A stretch of 48,530 nucleotides of DNA from an uncultured Clostridia bacterium (GCA_947630185.1 CANRGT010000013.1:1-48530), one strand, 5' to 3'. Numbered from the stretch's first letter, positions 20,418 through 31,200 are shown. Numbers and translations: made by a program. The notes: generated by a model not told the origin, from the sequence alone.

Positions 20418-23400
20418 CTATCTTTTAACTTCTTCCATAATGTAAAATTCCAAAGTATCTTCTTCTTTTACATCATCATATCCATCAATTTGAAGTCCAC
20501 ATTCAAAGCCCTTTGATACTTCTTTTGCATCGTCTTTGAAACGTTTTAAAGAAATAAGTTTTCCATCATGTATAACAACATTTTCACGTATTACACGTAC
20601 GCCTGCATTTCTTTCTACTTTTCCGTCTAATACATAAGCACCTGCAATTGTACCAACACCTGAAACTTTGAAGGTTTGTCTTACTACTGCATTTCCTATT
20701 ACTCTTTCTTCGTAGATTGGGTCTAACATTCCTTTCATAGCAGCTTCAACATCTTCTATTGCTTGGTAAATTACTGAGTATTGCTTAATTTCTACATTTT
20801 CTTTTTCTGCCATGTCTTTTGCAGTATTTACTGGTCTTACATTAAATGCAATAATTATGCATTTTCCTGCTTTTGCAAGTTGTACATCTGATTCTGTAAC
20901 TGCTCCTGCCACTGCATGAATAACTCTTACTTTTACTTCATCATTTGATAATTTTTCAAGTGATTGTTTTAATGCTTGTGCAGTTCCTTGTACGTCTGCT
21001 TTTACAATTATATTTAATTGTTTTAAGTTTTCGCTTTCCATTTTTTCAAATAGATTGCTTAATGTTACTTTACTGTTTTCGTTTATTGCATTTTCTCTTT
21101 CTTGGCGTTTTCTTCTTTCAATTAAGTGTTTTGCCATTTTTTCATCTTTTACTTCGTAGAAGGTGTCGCCTGCTTCTGGTACTTCTGTTAATCCCATTAC
21201 TTCTACTGGTGTAGAAGGTCCAGCTTTTTTAACTCTTTGACCTTTATCGTTTTTCATTGCACGAATTCTACCAATTGATTTTCCAACTACTATTGTGTCT
21301 CCCTCATCTAATGTACCTCTTTGTACTAAAATAGATGCGATTGGTCCTTTTGCTTTATCTAGTCTTGCTTCTATAACTGTTCCTTTTGCTTGTTTGTGTG
21401 GATTTGCTTTTAGTTCCTTCATGTCAGCTACTAATAATACCATTTCTAATAAGTTATCTATGTTTAACTTTTTCTTTGCAGAAATTGGAACATAGATGGT
21501 ATCTCCACCCCATTCTTCTGGAACTAATTCGTATTCCATTAATTCTTGTTTTATTTTGTCTATGTTAGCTCCTGGAAGATCTATTTTGTTTATTGCTACA
21601 ATTATTGGAATTTCTGCTGCTTTTGCATGGTTAATTGCTTCTACTGTTTGTGGCATAACACCGTCATCTGCTGCTACTACTAGGATTGCAACGTCTGTAA
21701 TTTGAGCACCTCTTGCACGCATAGCTGTAAATGCTTCGTGTCCTGGTGTATCTAAGAAAGTAATTTCTCTTCCTGCTATATTTACTTTGTATGCACCAAT
21801 ATGTTGTGTAATTCCTCCTGCTTCTCCTTCTATTACATTTGTACTACGAATTGCATCAAGAAGTGATGTTTTACCATGATCTACGTGTCCCATTACAACA
21901 ACTACTGGTGGCCTTGGCTCTAAGTCTTCACTTGAATCTTCTGTTTCGTCAAATAAAATGTCTTCTTCTTTTACTTCTTCTTTCTTATATGCTGTAATTC
22001 CAAATTCTTGTGCTACTAAAAATGCTGTATCAAAATCGATGCTATTATTTATTGTTGCCATAATTCCATAATTAAACAATTTTTTTATTACTTCTCCACT
22101 TGTTTTTTTCATTTCAGTAGCTAAATCTTTAACTGTAATGTTCTCTGGAATTTTTATTTCTTTTAATTCAAATATTTTTTGTTTATTTCTTTCTTCTTCT
22201 TTTTGTGGTTTACGTTTGTTTTTCTTTCCTCTTTCTGTTGTTAAATCATAGTAATCAAGCATTCCACCATCTTGCTCATTAAACATATATGATAGTCTAT
22301 CTACTTGTTTTAAGTCTTTTAATTTTCCTTCATTGAAGTTTTCGTCAAATCGGTCATTCTTCTTTGCCTTTGTTCCTTTTTTAGCTTTATTGTCTTCATA
22401 ACGATTTGCTTTTTCTTTGTCTATTGCTCTTGTGCTGATATCTCTTTTATCTTCTTTTTCAACTATTTCTGAAGAAATTATATCTTTAATGTTACGGTCA
22501 ATTCCACGGTTATCTAGAGGTCTATTTCCGTTTCTTCCAAAACCTCCCCTTTGATTATTTCCGTAAGCACTTTCGCCTTGACGACCACCAAACCTACCTT
22601 CTCCTTGGCGATTACCAAAACGATTATCTGCACCTTGACGACCTCCAAAACGATTGTCTCCATTTTGACGACTACCATCAAAACGATTATCTGTACTTTG
22701 ATGATTACCAAAATGATTATCTCCTTGACGTCCACGATTTTGGTTTTCTCCTGATTGACGATAGTTATTTGCTTGATTATTTTTATTATATTGTTTATTA
22801 TTGTTTTGATTATAACCATCTTCACGATTATAGCTATTTTGTCTGTTTTCAGAACGATTTTTATCAAAACCATTTGCTAATTTATTGTCTGCATTATTTT
22901 GATTTGATTTAACTTCTGCCTTATTTGTATTTGATTCGTTTTGTGTTACTCCATTTTTTTGTTCTACATTAATTGTTTCTGATTTATTTGCACTATTTTC
23001 TACCGTTTTAGTAACTTCTTTTTTAGCTTCTTCTTTTTTATTAGTTTTTAAACCAAATAGCTCACTAACTGTCATTGGCTTTACAGGTTGTTTTCTGTAT
23101 ACAATATTAAAATCTTGGTTTTTCTTTCTCTCAACAAAACCAACATCTTTTCTATCTACTCTATCTTCCTTTTTTGTTTCTTTATCTTCATCAGCTAAAA
23201 TCACTTCACGTCTAATAATGACTGGTGTAGTTTTTTGTTTTTCTTCTCTTTTATCTTTTTTATTTTCTTGTTTTTCTGTTTTTGCTTCTTTATTTTTCAT
23301 ATCTTGCTTATTTTCTTTTACTCCTTTATTTTGTTGTGTTCCTTTTTTTCCAAGGCTACTTTTTATTTTTTGTACTGCATCCTCTTCTATTGAACTCAAA

Positions 23401-23501
23401 TGACTTGTTACCTCCACTCCTAATTCTTTTGCTTTCGCTATTAGATCTTTGCTTTCTATTCCCAACTCTTTGGCAACTTCATGTACTTTTAACTTACCCA
23501 A
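20418..23501 (-). CDS. infB: translation initiation factor IF-2, with long low-complexity N region
   Basis: GTPase that places initiator tRNA on the 30S subunit. The 1027-residue protein starts with an IF2-N domain ([19 protein letters not shown]). A Lys/Glu-rich stretch follows, then an Asn/Gly/Arg/Gln-rich repeat region (about 225-335) with units like [10 protein letters not shown] second IF2-N domain precedes the G domain: GHVDHGKT near 534-541, [15 protein letters not shown]. Domains II to IV end in [11 protein letters not shown]. It overlaps ylxQ by 8 bp. The repeat region is longer and more Asn/Arg-rich than I expect for Clostridia. Confidence 0.97.
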   Translation of the reverse strand: MGKLKVHEVAKELGIESKDLIAKAKELGVEVTSHLSSIEEDAVQKIKSSLGKKGTQQNKGVKENKQDMKNKEAKTEKQENKKDKREEKQKTTPVIIRREVILADEDKETKKEDRVDRKDVGFVERKKNQDFNIVYRKQPVKPMTVSELFGLKTNKKEEAKKEVTKTVENSANKSETINVEQKNGVTQNESNTNKAEVKSNQNNADNKLANGFDKNRSENRQNSYNREDGYNQNNNKQYNKNNQANNYRQSGENQNRGRQGDNHFGNHQSTDNRFDGSRQNGDNRFGGRQGADNRFGNRQGEGRFGGRQGESAYGNNQRGGFGRNGNRPLDNRGIDRNIKDIISSEIVEKEDKRDISTRAIDKEKANRYEDNKAKKGTKAKKNDRFDENFNEGKLKDLKQVDRLSYMFNEQDGGMLDYYDLTTERGKKNKRKPQKEEERNKQKIFELKEIKIPENITVKDLATEMKKTSGEVIKKLFNYGIMATINNSIDFDTAFLVAQEFGITAYKKEEVKEEDILFDETEDSSEDLEPRPPVVVVMGHVDHGKTSLLDAIRSTNVIEGEAGGITQHIGAYKVNIAGREITFLDTPGHEAFTAMRARGAQITDVAILVVAADDGVMPQTVEAINHAKAAEIPIIVAINKIDLPGANIDKIKQELMEYELVPEEWGGDTIYVPISAKKKLNIDNLLEMVLLVADMKELKANPHKQAKGTVIEARLDKAKGPIASILVQRGTLDEGDTIVVGKSIGRIRAMKNDKGQRVKKAGPSTPVEVMGLTEVPEAGDTFYEVKDEKMAKHLIERRKRQERENAINENSKVTLSNLFEKMESENLKQLNIIVKADVQGTAQALKQSLEKLSNDEVKVRVIHAVAGAVTESDVQLAKAGKCIIIAFNVRPVNTAKDMAEKENVEIKQYSVIYQAIEDVEAAMKGMLDPIYEERVIGNAVVRQTFKVSGVGTIAGAYVLDGKVERNAGVRVIRENVVIHDGKLISLKRFKDDAKEVSKGFECGLQIDGYDDVKEEDTLEFYIMEEVKR
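22530..22770 (-). repeat. degenerate coding repeat in infB N region
   Basis: Units of roughly 30 bases encode variants of (D)NRFGGRQG ([40 protein letters not shown]). The nucleotide units resemble each other, including recurring 'ttgacgacc' and 'aaacgatta' on the plus strand. Unit number could vary between strains. Confidence 0.6.
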
Positions 23502-23817
23502 TCACTTCACCCCCATTTATGATTTTCTTAATTTGTTCTGCAAATCCATTTTCTTTTATTCCAATAATCGCTTTGTTTTGCTTTCCTATTGCATTACTTA
23601 TTTCTTCTATCGATAATATCTCATATACAACAACATTAAATTGCTTACATTTCTCATTTATTAACTTTTTCGTTCTTTCCGAAGCATCTGTGGCTATTAG
23701 CACTAATTTAATATTTCTCTTTTCTATTCCTTCTAAACAAGCTTCAGTTCCTGCTGTTAATTTACCAGCTTTTGTTGCTAGTCCTATTATTCCATATAAT
23801 TTTTGGAAATTGTTCAA
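23494..23817 (-). CDS. ylxQ: L7Ae-family RNA-binding protein (YlxQ)
   Basis: A 107-residue protein of the L7Ae/L30e fold. [26 protein letters not shown] and [13 protein letters not shown] are the family signature, so binding to kink-turn RNA is expected. It overlaps infB by 8 bp and follows ylxR by 13 bp, the invariant position of this gene in Firmicutes. Its precise RNA target is not established. Confidence 0.9.
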   Translation of the reverse strand: MNNFQKLYGIIGLATKAGKLTAGTEACLEGIEKRNIKLVLIATDASERTKKLINEKCKQFNVVVYEILSIEEISNAIGKQNKAIIGIKENGFAEQIKKIINGGEVIG

Positions 23818-23830
23818 TACATTACACCTC

Positions 23831-24097
23831 TTATTTTTCTATTTCATTTTTAAGTTCATCATAAACTGATTGTTCTATTGATGTTTCAAAACATCTTTCT
23901 AGCTTTTTTGAACGAATTGCTTTATTTAAGCATTCTATGTTATTACAAATATATGCTCCTCTACCTTGCATTTTTCCTGTTCTATCAACACTTATTTCTC
24001 CACTTTTATTTTTTACAATTCGTATTAATTCATTTTTTGTTTTTTGCACTCCACATCCTATGCAAGTACGACCTGGCAATTTTTTCAAAATGTCCAC
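23831..24097 (-). CDS. ylxR: YlxR/RnpM RNA-binding protein
   Basis: An 88-residue protein with the YlxR core: RTCIGCGVQKTKNELIRIV, then a DRTGKMQGRGAYIC stretch. Members have been reported to bind RNase P RNA and modulate it, hence the newer name RnpM. The two cysteines in CIGC plus YIC may support a small fold. Located between nusA and ylxQ as expected. Confidence 0.93.
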   Translation of the reverse strand: MDILKKLPGRTCIGCGVQKTKNELIRIVKNKSGEISVDRTGKMQGRGAYICNNIECLNKAIRSKKLERCFETSIEQSVYDELKNEIEK

Positions 24098-24136
24098 TTC
24101 CTTTATTTTAAATGTATTTGCAAATTTTATACATTA

Positions 24137-25258
24137 TTACTCTTGTTCTTCATTTTCTGTTTCTTCTTGAGCTTTACTAATCATTTCTCTAAATTGAGAT
24201 TCACTCTTAATATCAATTTTCCATCCTGTTAGTCTTGCAGATAATCTAGCATTTTGTCCTGATTTTCCAATTGCTAAAGATAATTGGTCATCTGGTACAA
24301 TTACTTGGGCAAACTTTTCATCTTCATGAACATCTACTGCCATAACTTGTGCTGGAAGTAATGCTGCTGAGATGAATATTGATGGATCCTCATTCCATTC
24401 AATTACATCTATTTTTTCACCATGTAATTCGTTTATAATATTTTGAATACGAATTCCTTTTTGACCTATACAAGAACCTACTGGATCTATGTTTGCATTT
24501 GGAGAATATACTGCTACTTTGCTTCTGCTTCCTGCATCTCTTGAAACACTTTTTATTTCAATTACTCCTTCATAAATTTCTGGAATTTCTAGTTCAAATA
24601 ATTTTCTTACAAATTCTGTAGATGCTCTTGAAACTGTGATTTGTGGTGAACCCTTTGCTCCTTTTTCAACTTGTGAAATGCATGCTCTTATTTTATCATT
24701 TACATGATATCTCTCTGTAGGAATTTGCTCTTTTGCTGGCATAACTGCTTCTAACTTTCCTAAGTCTAATACCACAATATTTCCATCTGCCTTTTGAACT
24801 ATACCACTAACAATTTCACCTTTTTTGTTATCAAATTCTTCAAATAAAACATTTCTAGATTCTTCTCTAATTTTTTGAACTATAACTTGTTTTGCAGTTT
24901 GTGCTGCAATTCTACCAAAGTTCTTTGGTGCTAGCTCAATTTCTGCTTTGTCCCCTACTGCAAACTTTTTGTCTATTTTTTTAGCATCTTCTAGTAATAT
25001 TTGTGAATTTTGATTTTCTACATTTTCTACTACATCTTTTAATGCGTAAATATGAACTTCTCCTGTTTTTTTGTCCATTGTTACTTTTACATTTTCTTCT
25101 GAATCAAAATTTCTTTTGTATGCTGTTACTAAAGCACTTTCAATTGATTCTAATAAACATTCTTTCTTTATTCCCTTTTCCTTTTCTAATTCTTGTAATG
25201 CTATCATTAATTCTGTATTGTCAATTGCTGGTGTAGCTACGTTTGTTTTCTTTTTCAT
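24137..25258 (-). CDS. nusA: transcription termination/antitermination protein NusA
   Basis: A 373-residue NusA. The N-terminal RNA-polymerase-binding domain carries [16 protein letters not shown]. The S1 domain has [27 protein letters not shown] in two stretches. Two KH domains follow, with [18 protein letters not shown] and [19 protein letters not shown]. The C-terminal acidic repeats of proteobacterial NusA are absent, as is normal for Firmicutes. It follows rimP by 24 bp. Confidence 0.96.
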   Translation of the reverse strand: MKKKTNVATPAIDNTELMIALQELEKEKGIKKECLLESIESALVTAYKRNFDSEENVKVTMDKKTGEVHIYALKDVVENVENQNSQILLEDAKKIDKKFAVGDKAEIELAPKNFGRIAAQTAKQVIVQKIREESRNVLFEEFDNKKGEIVSGIVQKADGNIVVLDLGKLEAVMPAKEQIPTERYHVNDKIRACISQVEKGAKGSPQITVSRASTEFVRKLFELEIPEIYEGVIEIKSVSRDAGSRSKVAVYSPNANIDPVGSCIGQKGIRIQNIINELHGEKIDVIEWNEDPSIFISAALLPAQVMAVDVHEDEKFAQVIVPDDQLSLAIGKSGQNARLSARLTGWKIDIKSESQFREMISKAQEETENEEQE

Positions 25259-25282
25259 TTTTCTAAATCTCCTCCTTAAAAA

Positions 25283-25786
25283 TTACCAATTATATTTTAA
25301 TTTCATATTTGAAATATTTTTTCTTTCTATTATTAGTTCTTTGTTTTCTACTATTAAGCAAATTTCATTTTCATTAAAGCTTTTTAAAATTCCATCTATT
25401 TGTTTTAATGATTTAGACTTTTTTAATTTACCATTTGTTTCTTTAAGATTTTCTTCTAAATTTATTGGCTTAAATAAATTAACTGTTATTTCTTTTTCTA
25501 AACTTTCTTCAAGATGCTTATTCTTTCTTATTACTCTTTCTATTCCCGGTGAAGAAACTTCCAAAAAATATGCATCTTTTATATAGTTTGCTTCATCTAG
25601 TATATCTGATATGGCATCATTTACTTTTTCGCAGTCTTCTAAACTAATTCCTGTTGGCATGTCTATAAAAATTCTCAAGTAATAGTCTTTTGCTTCTTTT
25701 TCATAAATGACATCATATAGTTCATAACCTAGATTTTCAATAGTGGGCTTAAGCAAGCTTTCTACTTTTTCTTCTATATTTGCCAT
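25283..25786 (-). CDS. rimP: ribosome maturation factor RimP
   Basis: Needed for 30S assembly. The 167-residue protein has LGYELYDVIYEKEAKDYYLR, RIFIDMPTGISLEDCEKV and SPGIERVI, which are the RimP signatures. It is first in the rimP-nusA-ylxR-ylxQ-infB-rbfA-nrnA-truB operon. The promoter should lie in the 70 bases between the hairpin at 25877 and the start, but I see no strong consensus there. Confidence 0.93.
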   Translation of the reverse strand: MANIEEKVESLLKPTIENLGYELYDVIYEKEAKDYYLRIFIDMPTGISLEDCEKVNDAISDILDEANYIKDAYFLEVSSPGIERVIRKNKHLEESLEKEITVNLFKPINLEENLKETNGKLKKSKSLKQIDGILKSFNENEICLIVENKELIIERKNISNMKLKYNW

Positions 25787-25876
25787 GTTGCTTTCGTATT
25801 AAGTTTTTACCTTAATACTTCCCCCTTTCGTAGAATTTTTTTATCATCTTAATTTAATATGTTTAATATACGACAC

Positions 25877-25901
25877 GAGAGTGGGATTTGTTCCCACTCT
25901 C
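25877..25901. terminator. strong hairpin between the FGE-like gene and rimP
   Basis: GAGAGTGGGA and TCCCACTCTC form a perfect 10-bp stem with a five-base loop. Neither strand shows a proper U-tract. It probably ends or stabilises the transcript of the FGE-like gene at 26005. Confidence 0.5.
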
Positions 25902-26004
25902 TTAGTAATTATTTATGCAAGTATTATTATAAACTAGTTTTCCAAATATTGCAAGTGTTTTTTTATTTTTTATAAATTTTATTTTTTATATGAATACTTA
26001 AAAT

Positions 26005-27456
26005 CTAAGGTGCTAATATAACTCTAAAGCCATATTTTTCATTTTTAGCATCTCCCAAATTTTTGCTTACTGAATAAATACCGGCTAACTCTGTACAAGA
26101 ACCTCCTCTATATATAATTGGTTCATCAGTACATGGGAAATCTATAAAATTATCATGCCAAGCAAAATCACCTTTTTCTTCTGAATTTGATTCTAAATTA
26201 GAAGTTTCCCATACTGCATCTCCGTACTTATCTTTATTAGCTATATAATTACTTTTTGAGGTATCTTGTGTATTTGCATAATATACATCTTTTGCATAAT
26301 TTGGTGCATTTTTTAAACTTTGAGCATAGATTTCTAGGCTTTCTTTTCCTTTTTCGTTATTTATATATGACGCTGTTTCTTCCCAAGCTCCACCAGCCAT
26401 ATCATATATTCCATATATATTTCCTGTGGTACTTGCTTGTACTCCATAAGTTTGATTATCATAATTGTATGTTTGAATAGTGCTATATTGTAAATATTCT
26501 GTTCCTGCTTGTCCAGTTATATAATTACTGTTTGGATTTGTCCATATTACATCATTTTTTCCATAAACACTTTCTGCTAAATATGCTACTGCACCCCATT
26601 CAGTACTTTTAGTTAAATGGCTATTTAATTCTTTTCTATAATTTAAACATACTGTATAAGCTGTTCCTACTGAAATATATCTCCAACTCTGTTTTCCTGG
26701 TTTTATTTGTAAAGTTTTAGTTATGGTATCATCACCTTCTGGCATGTTCATATTTCCTTGAACACTGCTTGCCTCAAACTTTGCCACCCAAATTCCTTCT
26801 ACAGCTCCATTATATTCAAATGCAGGATGTATGTTCCAATTTTTCTCTCCAGATTTGTTATTCCAAACAATTCTTCCTTTTGTACTTATATCAGTTGTGC
26901 CTATCATAAAATCAATATTTACTACTCCAACCGAATTGCTATGATATCTGCTTTCTATTTGATATGCATACCTTGGAATCCACACAAACATACTTCCTTC
27001 TTCAAGTACTTTTTCTCCTTCCATTTCAGAAAGATAAGCTTTAGAAGCATCAGGCACACCATCTACTTTAAGTCCATCCCTTAGCATTATATTAGCCCAT
27101 TTTTTCTTACTATAATCAAACCATTCACTATCTTTACTATTTGTTACAACCCACGAATTTAATGCTTGATTCCATTTTACAGGTACCATTTCTTCTGTTA
27201 ATTTTGGTGGATTTGCTCCACTTGAATCTTTCCAAACATCTTCTGTATCTGCACCTGTTGGTCCTATAACATCATTAGTATTATTTTGCTTACCTATTTG
27301 ATCATTCTCGTTAATCTCGTTTGTTTTTCCAAAAAACTTACCATTTCCAATTACAATACAAATTATTATTACAATTACTAATATAATAATGGCTGATATC
27401 CACCATATAAAAGGTGGTATTTTTTTTCCTTCTTCTAAATTCTTTTGTACTATCAT
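26005..27456 (-). CDS. membrane-anchored formylglycine-generating-enzyme-like (SUMF1) protein
   Basis: A 483-residue protein with one N-terminal membrane segment (about residues 15-38, IPPFIWWISAIIILVIVII) and the rest probably outside the cell. The C-terminal part has the FGE/SUMF1 fold signatures: EGSMFVWIPRYAYQIESRYH, IWVAKFEASS, a YGIYDMAGGAWEETAS stretch, and the ending IYRGGSCTELAGIYSVSKN...YGFRVILAP. Many family members are non-enzymatic binding domains, and the paired catalytic cysteines of true FGE are not evident, so a surface-ligand-binding role is likelier. GAGGAAAT precedes the ATG. It stands alone between mutS2 (divergent) and rimP. Confidence 0.8.
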   Translation of the reverse strand: MIVQKNLEEGKKIPPFIWWISAIIILVIVIIICIVIGNGKFFGKTNEINENDQIGKQNNTNDVIGPTGADTEDVWKDSSGANPPKLTEEMVPVKWNQALNSWVVTNSKDSEWFDYSKKKWANIMLRDGLKVDGVPDASKAYLSEMEGEKVLEEGSMFVWIPRYAYQIESRYHSNSVGVVNIDFMIGTTDISTKGRIVWNNKSGEKNWNIHPAFEYNGAVEGIWVAKFEASSVQGNMNMPEGDDTITKTLQIKPGKQSWRYISVGTAYTVCLNYRKELNSHLTKSTEWGAVAYLAESVYGKNDVIWTNPNSNYITGQAGTEYLQYSTIQTYNYDNQTYGVQASTTGNIYGIYDMAGGAWEETASYINNEKGKESLEIYAQSLKNAPNYAKDVYYANTQDTSKSNYIANKDKYGDAVWETSNLESNSEEKGDFAWHDNFIDFPCTDEPIIYRGGSCTELAGIYSVSKNLGDAKNEKYGFRVILAP

Positions 27457-27534
27457 ATTTATTTCCTCACTTTATAAAAATTTAAAATATATAAATTTTA
27501 TATAAATTTGTTCTATACATTTTTCTATCATTTA

Positions 27535-27563
27535 TTGTATTCTGTCCATTTTTGTGGCATAAT
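27535..27563 (+). promoter_or_regulatory. mutS2 promoter
   Basis: TTGTAT and CATAAT are 17 bases apart on the plus strand, with TGTGG before the -10. The predicted leader is about 100 bases. Confidence 0.5.
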
Positions 27564-27667
27564 ATTAGTGTAACTTTATTTTGAAAGGGCTTTTTAGCTT
27601 AAAAATAATTGTTAAAATTTTTATTTTTAATAAAAACTTTACTCCTTAGAAAGGAATGTAAGTAAAA

Positions 27668-30070
27668 ATGGACTTAATTTTATCTAAATTAGAGTACAAT
27701 CAAATTATACAAATAATCGAAAAATATTGCAATACATATATAGGAAAAAAACTTTGTGAAAATTTATATCCCTATTTTGAATTTTCTAAGGTAGAGCATA
27801 CTTTACTTGAAACAAGCGAAGCTACAACAATTTTATATCAAAAAGGGCTACCTCCATTTTTTGAAATTGATGAAAATTTGGAGCATTTTTTTAAAGTTTT
27901 AGAAAGTGGCCAAAGCTTATCTGCTAAGGGCTTACTTTCTATTGCACATTTTTTAGAATTATCAGCTTTACTATATAACTATTTTTATGCAGAACCAGTG
28001 TCTTCAGAAAATTCTGTATTGGAGCCATATTTTTCTAATTTGTATAAAAACCCTAGTATTCAAAAAAATATTTTAGATAAGATTATAGATGAAGTGAATG
28101 TTGCAGATGATGCATCTTCTAATTTGTCTAATTTAAGAAAAAATAAAAAGAATTTAGAACTTCAAATTAAAGATAAGCTAAATTCATACATTCACTCTGG
28201 TACCTATGCTAAATACATTATGGACCCAATTATAACTATTAGAAATAACCGTTATGTAATTCCTGTTAAGGAGGAATACAGAGATAAAATTAAAGGTTTT
28301 ATACATGACACTTCTGCAAGTGGCTCTACTCTTTACATTGAGCCCACTAGCATTTTTGATTTGAATAATAAGATAAACCATATTGAAATTGAAGAAGAAT
28401 TAGAAATAGAAAAAATTTTACAAGAGCTTTCTAGCTTACTATTCCCTTATGTTAAAGAATTAAAGCAAAACTTAGAATATATTGCTTTAATTGACCTTAT
28501 TTTTGCAAAAGCTACTTATGGAAAAGAAAATAACGGAATTTTTCCTCATTTAAATAATGAAAAATATTTTTCTTTTTATCAAGCTAGACACCCATTAATT
28601 GCAAAGGACAAGGTTGTTCCTATTGATATCGGAATTGGTAAAGACTATGAATGCTTACTTATTACTGGTCCTAATACTGGTGGTAAAACAGTTGCTTTAA
28701 AAGCTATGGGGCTTTTGCTTTTAATGGCTTATTCTGGCATTCCAATTCCTTGCAAAGAAAATACTAATATATGTGTATTTTCTAAGATTTTTGTAGATAT
28801 TGGAGATGAGCAAAGCATTGAGCAATCTTTAAGTACCTTTTCTGCTCATATTTTAAATATAGTTAATATTACAAATGAAATAAATGAAAATAGCTTAGTT
28901 CTATTAGATGAATTAGGCTCTGGTACTGACCCAGTAGAAGGCTCTGCTTTGGCTATTAGCATTCTAAATTATTTAAAAGAAAAAGGCGCTTTAATTTGCT
29001 CTACCACTCACTTCCCTGAGCTTAAAGAATTTGCTTTGGTTACAGATGGCTTTGAAAATGCTAGTTTTGAGTTTGATTTAGAAAACTTAAAGCCTACCTA
29101 TCATTTACTAATGGGAATCCCAGGCAAAAGTAATGCATTTGAAATCAGTAAAAAATTGGGCTTAAATTCTAATATTTTAGAAAATGCTTCTTCTTTTTTA
29201 GAAAAAGATAAAGTTTCTTTTGAGGAATTATTAAAAAACATTTATGATGATAAACTACTTATTGAAAAAGAAAAAATTGAAACAGAAAAGAATTTAAATC
29301 AAATTACTATATTAAGGCAAAACTTAGAGGCTGAACAAACCAAACTAAATGAAACTAAAAAGGATTTAGTAGATAATGCAAAAATGGAAGCTAGAAGTAT
29401 TTTATTAGAGGCTAAAGAAGATGCTCAAGATATGATAAAAGAATTACAAAATATGCAAGAACAAGCTAAATTAAATTTTAAAAATGTTGAAGATAGCATT
29501 AGTTTAGGTAAAGCAAATGAAATAAGAAATAAAATAAATGATAAAATTAAGAATTTGAAATCTGATGAAGATTTACTTGAAAATTCTAATGCTAAAGGCT
29601 ATGAAGTTTTAACTGAAAAAGATTTAAAAGAAGGCTTAATCGTATGGATTCCATCTTTGGAGACTTCTGGAACTATCTTAAACCCTCATGTTAACAAATC
29701 TTCCGAAGTTTTTGTGCAAGTTGGGCTTGCTAAAATGAATTTGAAATTGAGTAATCTTAGTAAAATGCATAATAATTCATATGAGCATGGCAGTGTTCAC
29801 ACTATTGCTAGCTCTAAGTCACAATTTGTTTCCTCAGAAATAAATGTAATTGGGCAAAATGTAGATGATGCTATATATATAATTGATAAATATATTGATA
29901 ATTGTAGTTTAGTACAGCTTTCTCCTATTCGTATTGTTCATGGTAAAGGTACTGGAAAATTAAGAGAAGGAATTCATAATTATTTAAAGAAAAATCCACA
30001 CGTAAAGTCTTTTCGTTTAGGCACTTTTGGAGAAGGCGAAATGGGTGTTACTGTGGTTGAACTAAAATAG
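27668..30070 (+). CDS. mutS2: endonuclease MutS2
   Basis: An 800-residue MutS2. There is no mismatch-recognition domain. The clamp/core region is followed by an ABC-type ATPase with Walker A GPNTGGKT (334-341), then LVLLDELGSGTDPVEGSALA and STTHFPELKEFA. A long coiled coil follows (about 510-620), and a C-terminal Smr nuclease domain runs from about residue 725, including PIRIVHGKGTGKLREGI. MutS2 restrains recombination and, in some Firmicutes, splits collided ribosomes. AAAGGA lies upstream of the ATG. Monocistronic. Confidence 0.97.
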   Translation: MDLILSKLEYNQIIQIIEKYCNTYIGKKLCENLYPYFEFSKVEHTLLETSEATTILYQKGLPPFFEIDENLEHFFKVLESGQSLSAKGLLSIAHFLELSALLYNYFYAEPVSSENSVLEPYFSNLYKNPSIQKNILDKIIDEVNVADDASSNLSNLRKNKKNLELQIKDKLNSYIHSGTYAKYIMDPIITIRNNRYVIPVKEEYRDKIKGFIHDTSASGSTLYIEPTSIFDLNNKINHIEIEEELEIEKILQELSSLLFPYVKELKQNLEYIALIDLIFAKATYGKENNGIFPHLNNEKYFSFYQARHPLIAKDKVVPIDIGIGKDYECLLITGPNTGGKTVALKAMGLLLLMAYSGIPIPCKENTNICVFSKIFVDIGDEQSIEQSLSTFSAHILNIVNITNEINENSLVLLDELGSGTDPVEGSALAISILNYLKEKGALICSTTHFPELKEFALVTDGFENASFEFDLENLKPTYHLLMGIPGKSNAFEISKKLGLNSNILENASSFLEKDKVSFEELLKNIYDDKLLIEKEKIETEKNLNQITILRQNLEAEQTKLNETKKDLVDNAKMEARSILLEAKEDAQDMIKELQNMQEQAKLNFKNVEDSISLGKANEIRNKINDKIKNLKSDEDLLENSNAKGYEVLTEKDLKEGLIVWIPSLETSGTILNPHVNKSSEVFVQVGLAKMNLKLSNLSKMHNNSYEHGSVHTIASSKSQFVSSEINVIGQNVDDAIYIIDKYIDNCSLVQLSPIRIVHGKGTGKLREGIHNYLKKNPHVKSFRLGTFGEGEMGVTVVELK

Positions 30071-30109
30071 AAAAAAACTGCTCACTTCATTTGAATGAAC
30101 AGTTTTTTT
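30071..30109. terminator. bidirectional terminator between mutS2 and Rpn gene
   Basis: AAAAAAACTG and CAGTTTTTTT close an imperfect stem containing TCA/TGA and two mismatches. Both strands carry a U-tract, matching the convergent gene ends at 30070 and 30117. Confidence 0.85.
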
Positions 30110-30116
30110 GTTATAT

Positions 30117-30968
30117 TTATTTTAAATTTAGTATTTCTTCTTTTTTTAATTCTGTAATTTCAATAATTGTTTCTATTGGTATACCTTTTGCTAGCATTTT
30201 CTTTGCTATTTCTAATTTTTCTTGTTTAATTGCGTGCTCTTTTAAGCTCATTTCATCCATTTTTCTTAGCATTCTTTGGTCATATAGCCATCTTTCTTCA
30301 TAGCTCATACTCATTCTTTCTAGGACTTCTGATGCTTCTTTTACTTTTTCATTTTCTTTCTTCGCCATTTCTACTTTTCCCCCTTCTTCTCCGCATATAA
30401 GCCACAGCCACTGTTCTAGTTTTGTTTTTACCCCTGGATTCTTCTTTATAAACTTTGGTAACTCTATGTAATGTACTTCTAAGTCTTCCGTTACATATTC
30501 ATCCTCTTTGTCATATTCCATATCTACATATTTTTCTTTCTCATCTTTTTCAAATTTTATTCTTGCTATTGAATGGTATGCATTTCTTTTGAAAAAGTTA
30601 AAGTTTAATATGTTTATTGATATTGTTTTTAATGGCTTTTCGTATTTATCTCCTACTTGTAATTGGTCTGAATACATTTTTGTTAAATAGCCTATTGACC
30701 TTTTGTCTATATTATTATAGTCTTCTACTTGCATCTCCACATCTATTATACTATTATTATTTACTCTTGCTCTTATATCTAATACTTCTCGTTTTGCTTC
30801 TTTACTTTCTTTTGTCATTTCTGGATTTTTTATTTCTATTTCTTTTATCTCTATATTTAATATTGCTGATAATAAGTCTTTTAATAAATCTTCTTCTCCA
30901 TCTTTTGTAAATACTCTTTTAAATACATAATCATTTGTTAGTGGTAATAATTCTACTTTTTGTTCCAT
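30117..30968 (-). CDS. Rpn family PD-(D/E)XK nuclease / recombination-promoting nuclease
   Basis: A 283-residue member of the PDDEXK_2 family, often labelled 'transposase' though it is a nuclease. The N terminus LLPLTNDYVFKRVFTKDGEEDLL is typical. VLDIRARVNNNSIIDVEMQVEDY supplies the D...E-x-Q active site. It ends in a helical segment, EKLEIAKKMLAKGIPIETII..., shared with the second copy at 38473. There is no flanking inverted repeat or partner transposase. It has its own promoter. Family members promote RecA-independent recombination in E. coli, but the role in Clostridia is unknown. Confidence 0.87.
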   Translation of the reverse strand: MEQKVELLPLTNDYVFKRVFTKDGEEDLLKDLLSAILNIEIKEIEIKNPEMTKESKEAKREVLDIRARVNNNSIIDVEMQVEDYNNIDKRSIGYLTKMYSDQLQVGDKYEKPLKTISINILNFNFFKRNAYHSIARIKFEKDEKEKYVDMEYDKEDEYVTEDLEVHYIELPKFIKKNPGVKTKLEQWLWLICGEEGGKVEMAKKENEKVKEASEVLERMSMSYEERWLYDQRMLRKMDEMSLKEHAIKQEKLEIAKKMLAKGIPIETIIEITELKKEEILNLK

Positions 30969-30988
30969 TTAAGTTTTTTCCTTTCTTT

Positions 30989-31018
30989 ATTTTACCATAT
31001 TAATTCTTACTTTATCAA
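30989..31018 (-). promoter_or_regulatory. promoter of the Rpn gene at 30117
   Basis: TTGATA (31013-31018) and TAAAAT (30989-30994) are 18 bases apart on the minus strand, with TGG before the -10. The start codon follows the -10 by only about 20 bases, so the leader is very short. Confidence 0.6.
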
Positions 31019-31200
31019 CACTATTGGTAAAATTTGTTTTATAGTTTTAAGCAAAAGTGCTAACTATTTTATTACCACCTCCTGTTCTTTTTTATTTTGT
31101 TTTCTTCTCTTTACCTTTTGGGATTTCTTAATTAAATAGATTTTTAAATGATTTAAAAATATTTAGAAAAGTTATTTAAAATATTTTTGAAATAAAAAAT

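Noticed and set aside
22530-22770. Regularly spaced repeats in infB as a possible CRISPR-like array
   Set aside because: The units are degenerate, in frame, translate to NRFGGRQG-type peptides and lack constant repeats with unique spacers.
22514-22873. Long open frame of 119 codons on the minus strand inside infB
   Set aside because: It is the out-of-phase reading of the infB repeat region and gives a monotonous Ile/Val/Lys protein with no ribosome site.
30117-30968. Rpn gene as part of a transposon
   Set aside because: No terminal inverted repeats or target duplications are visible, and the family is a standalone nuclease despite the 'transposase' label.
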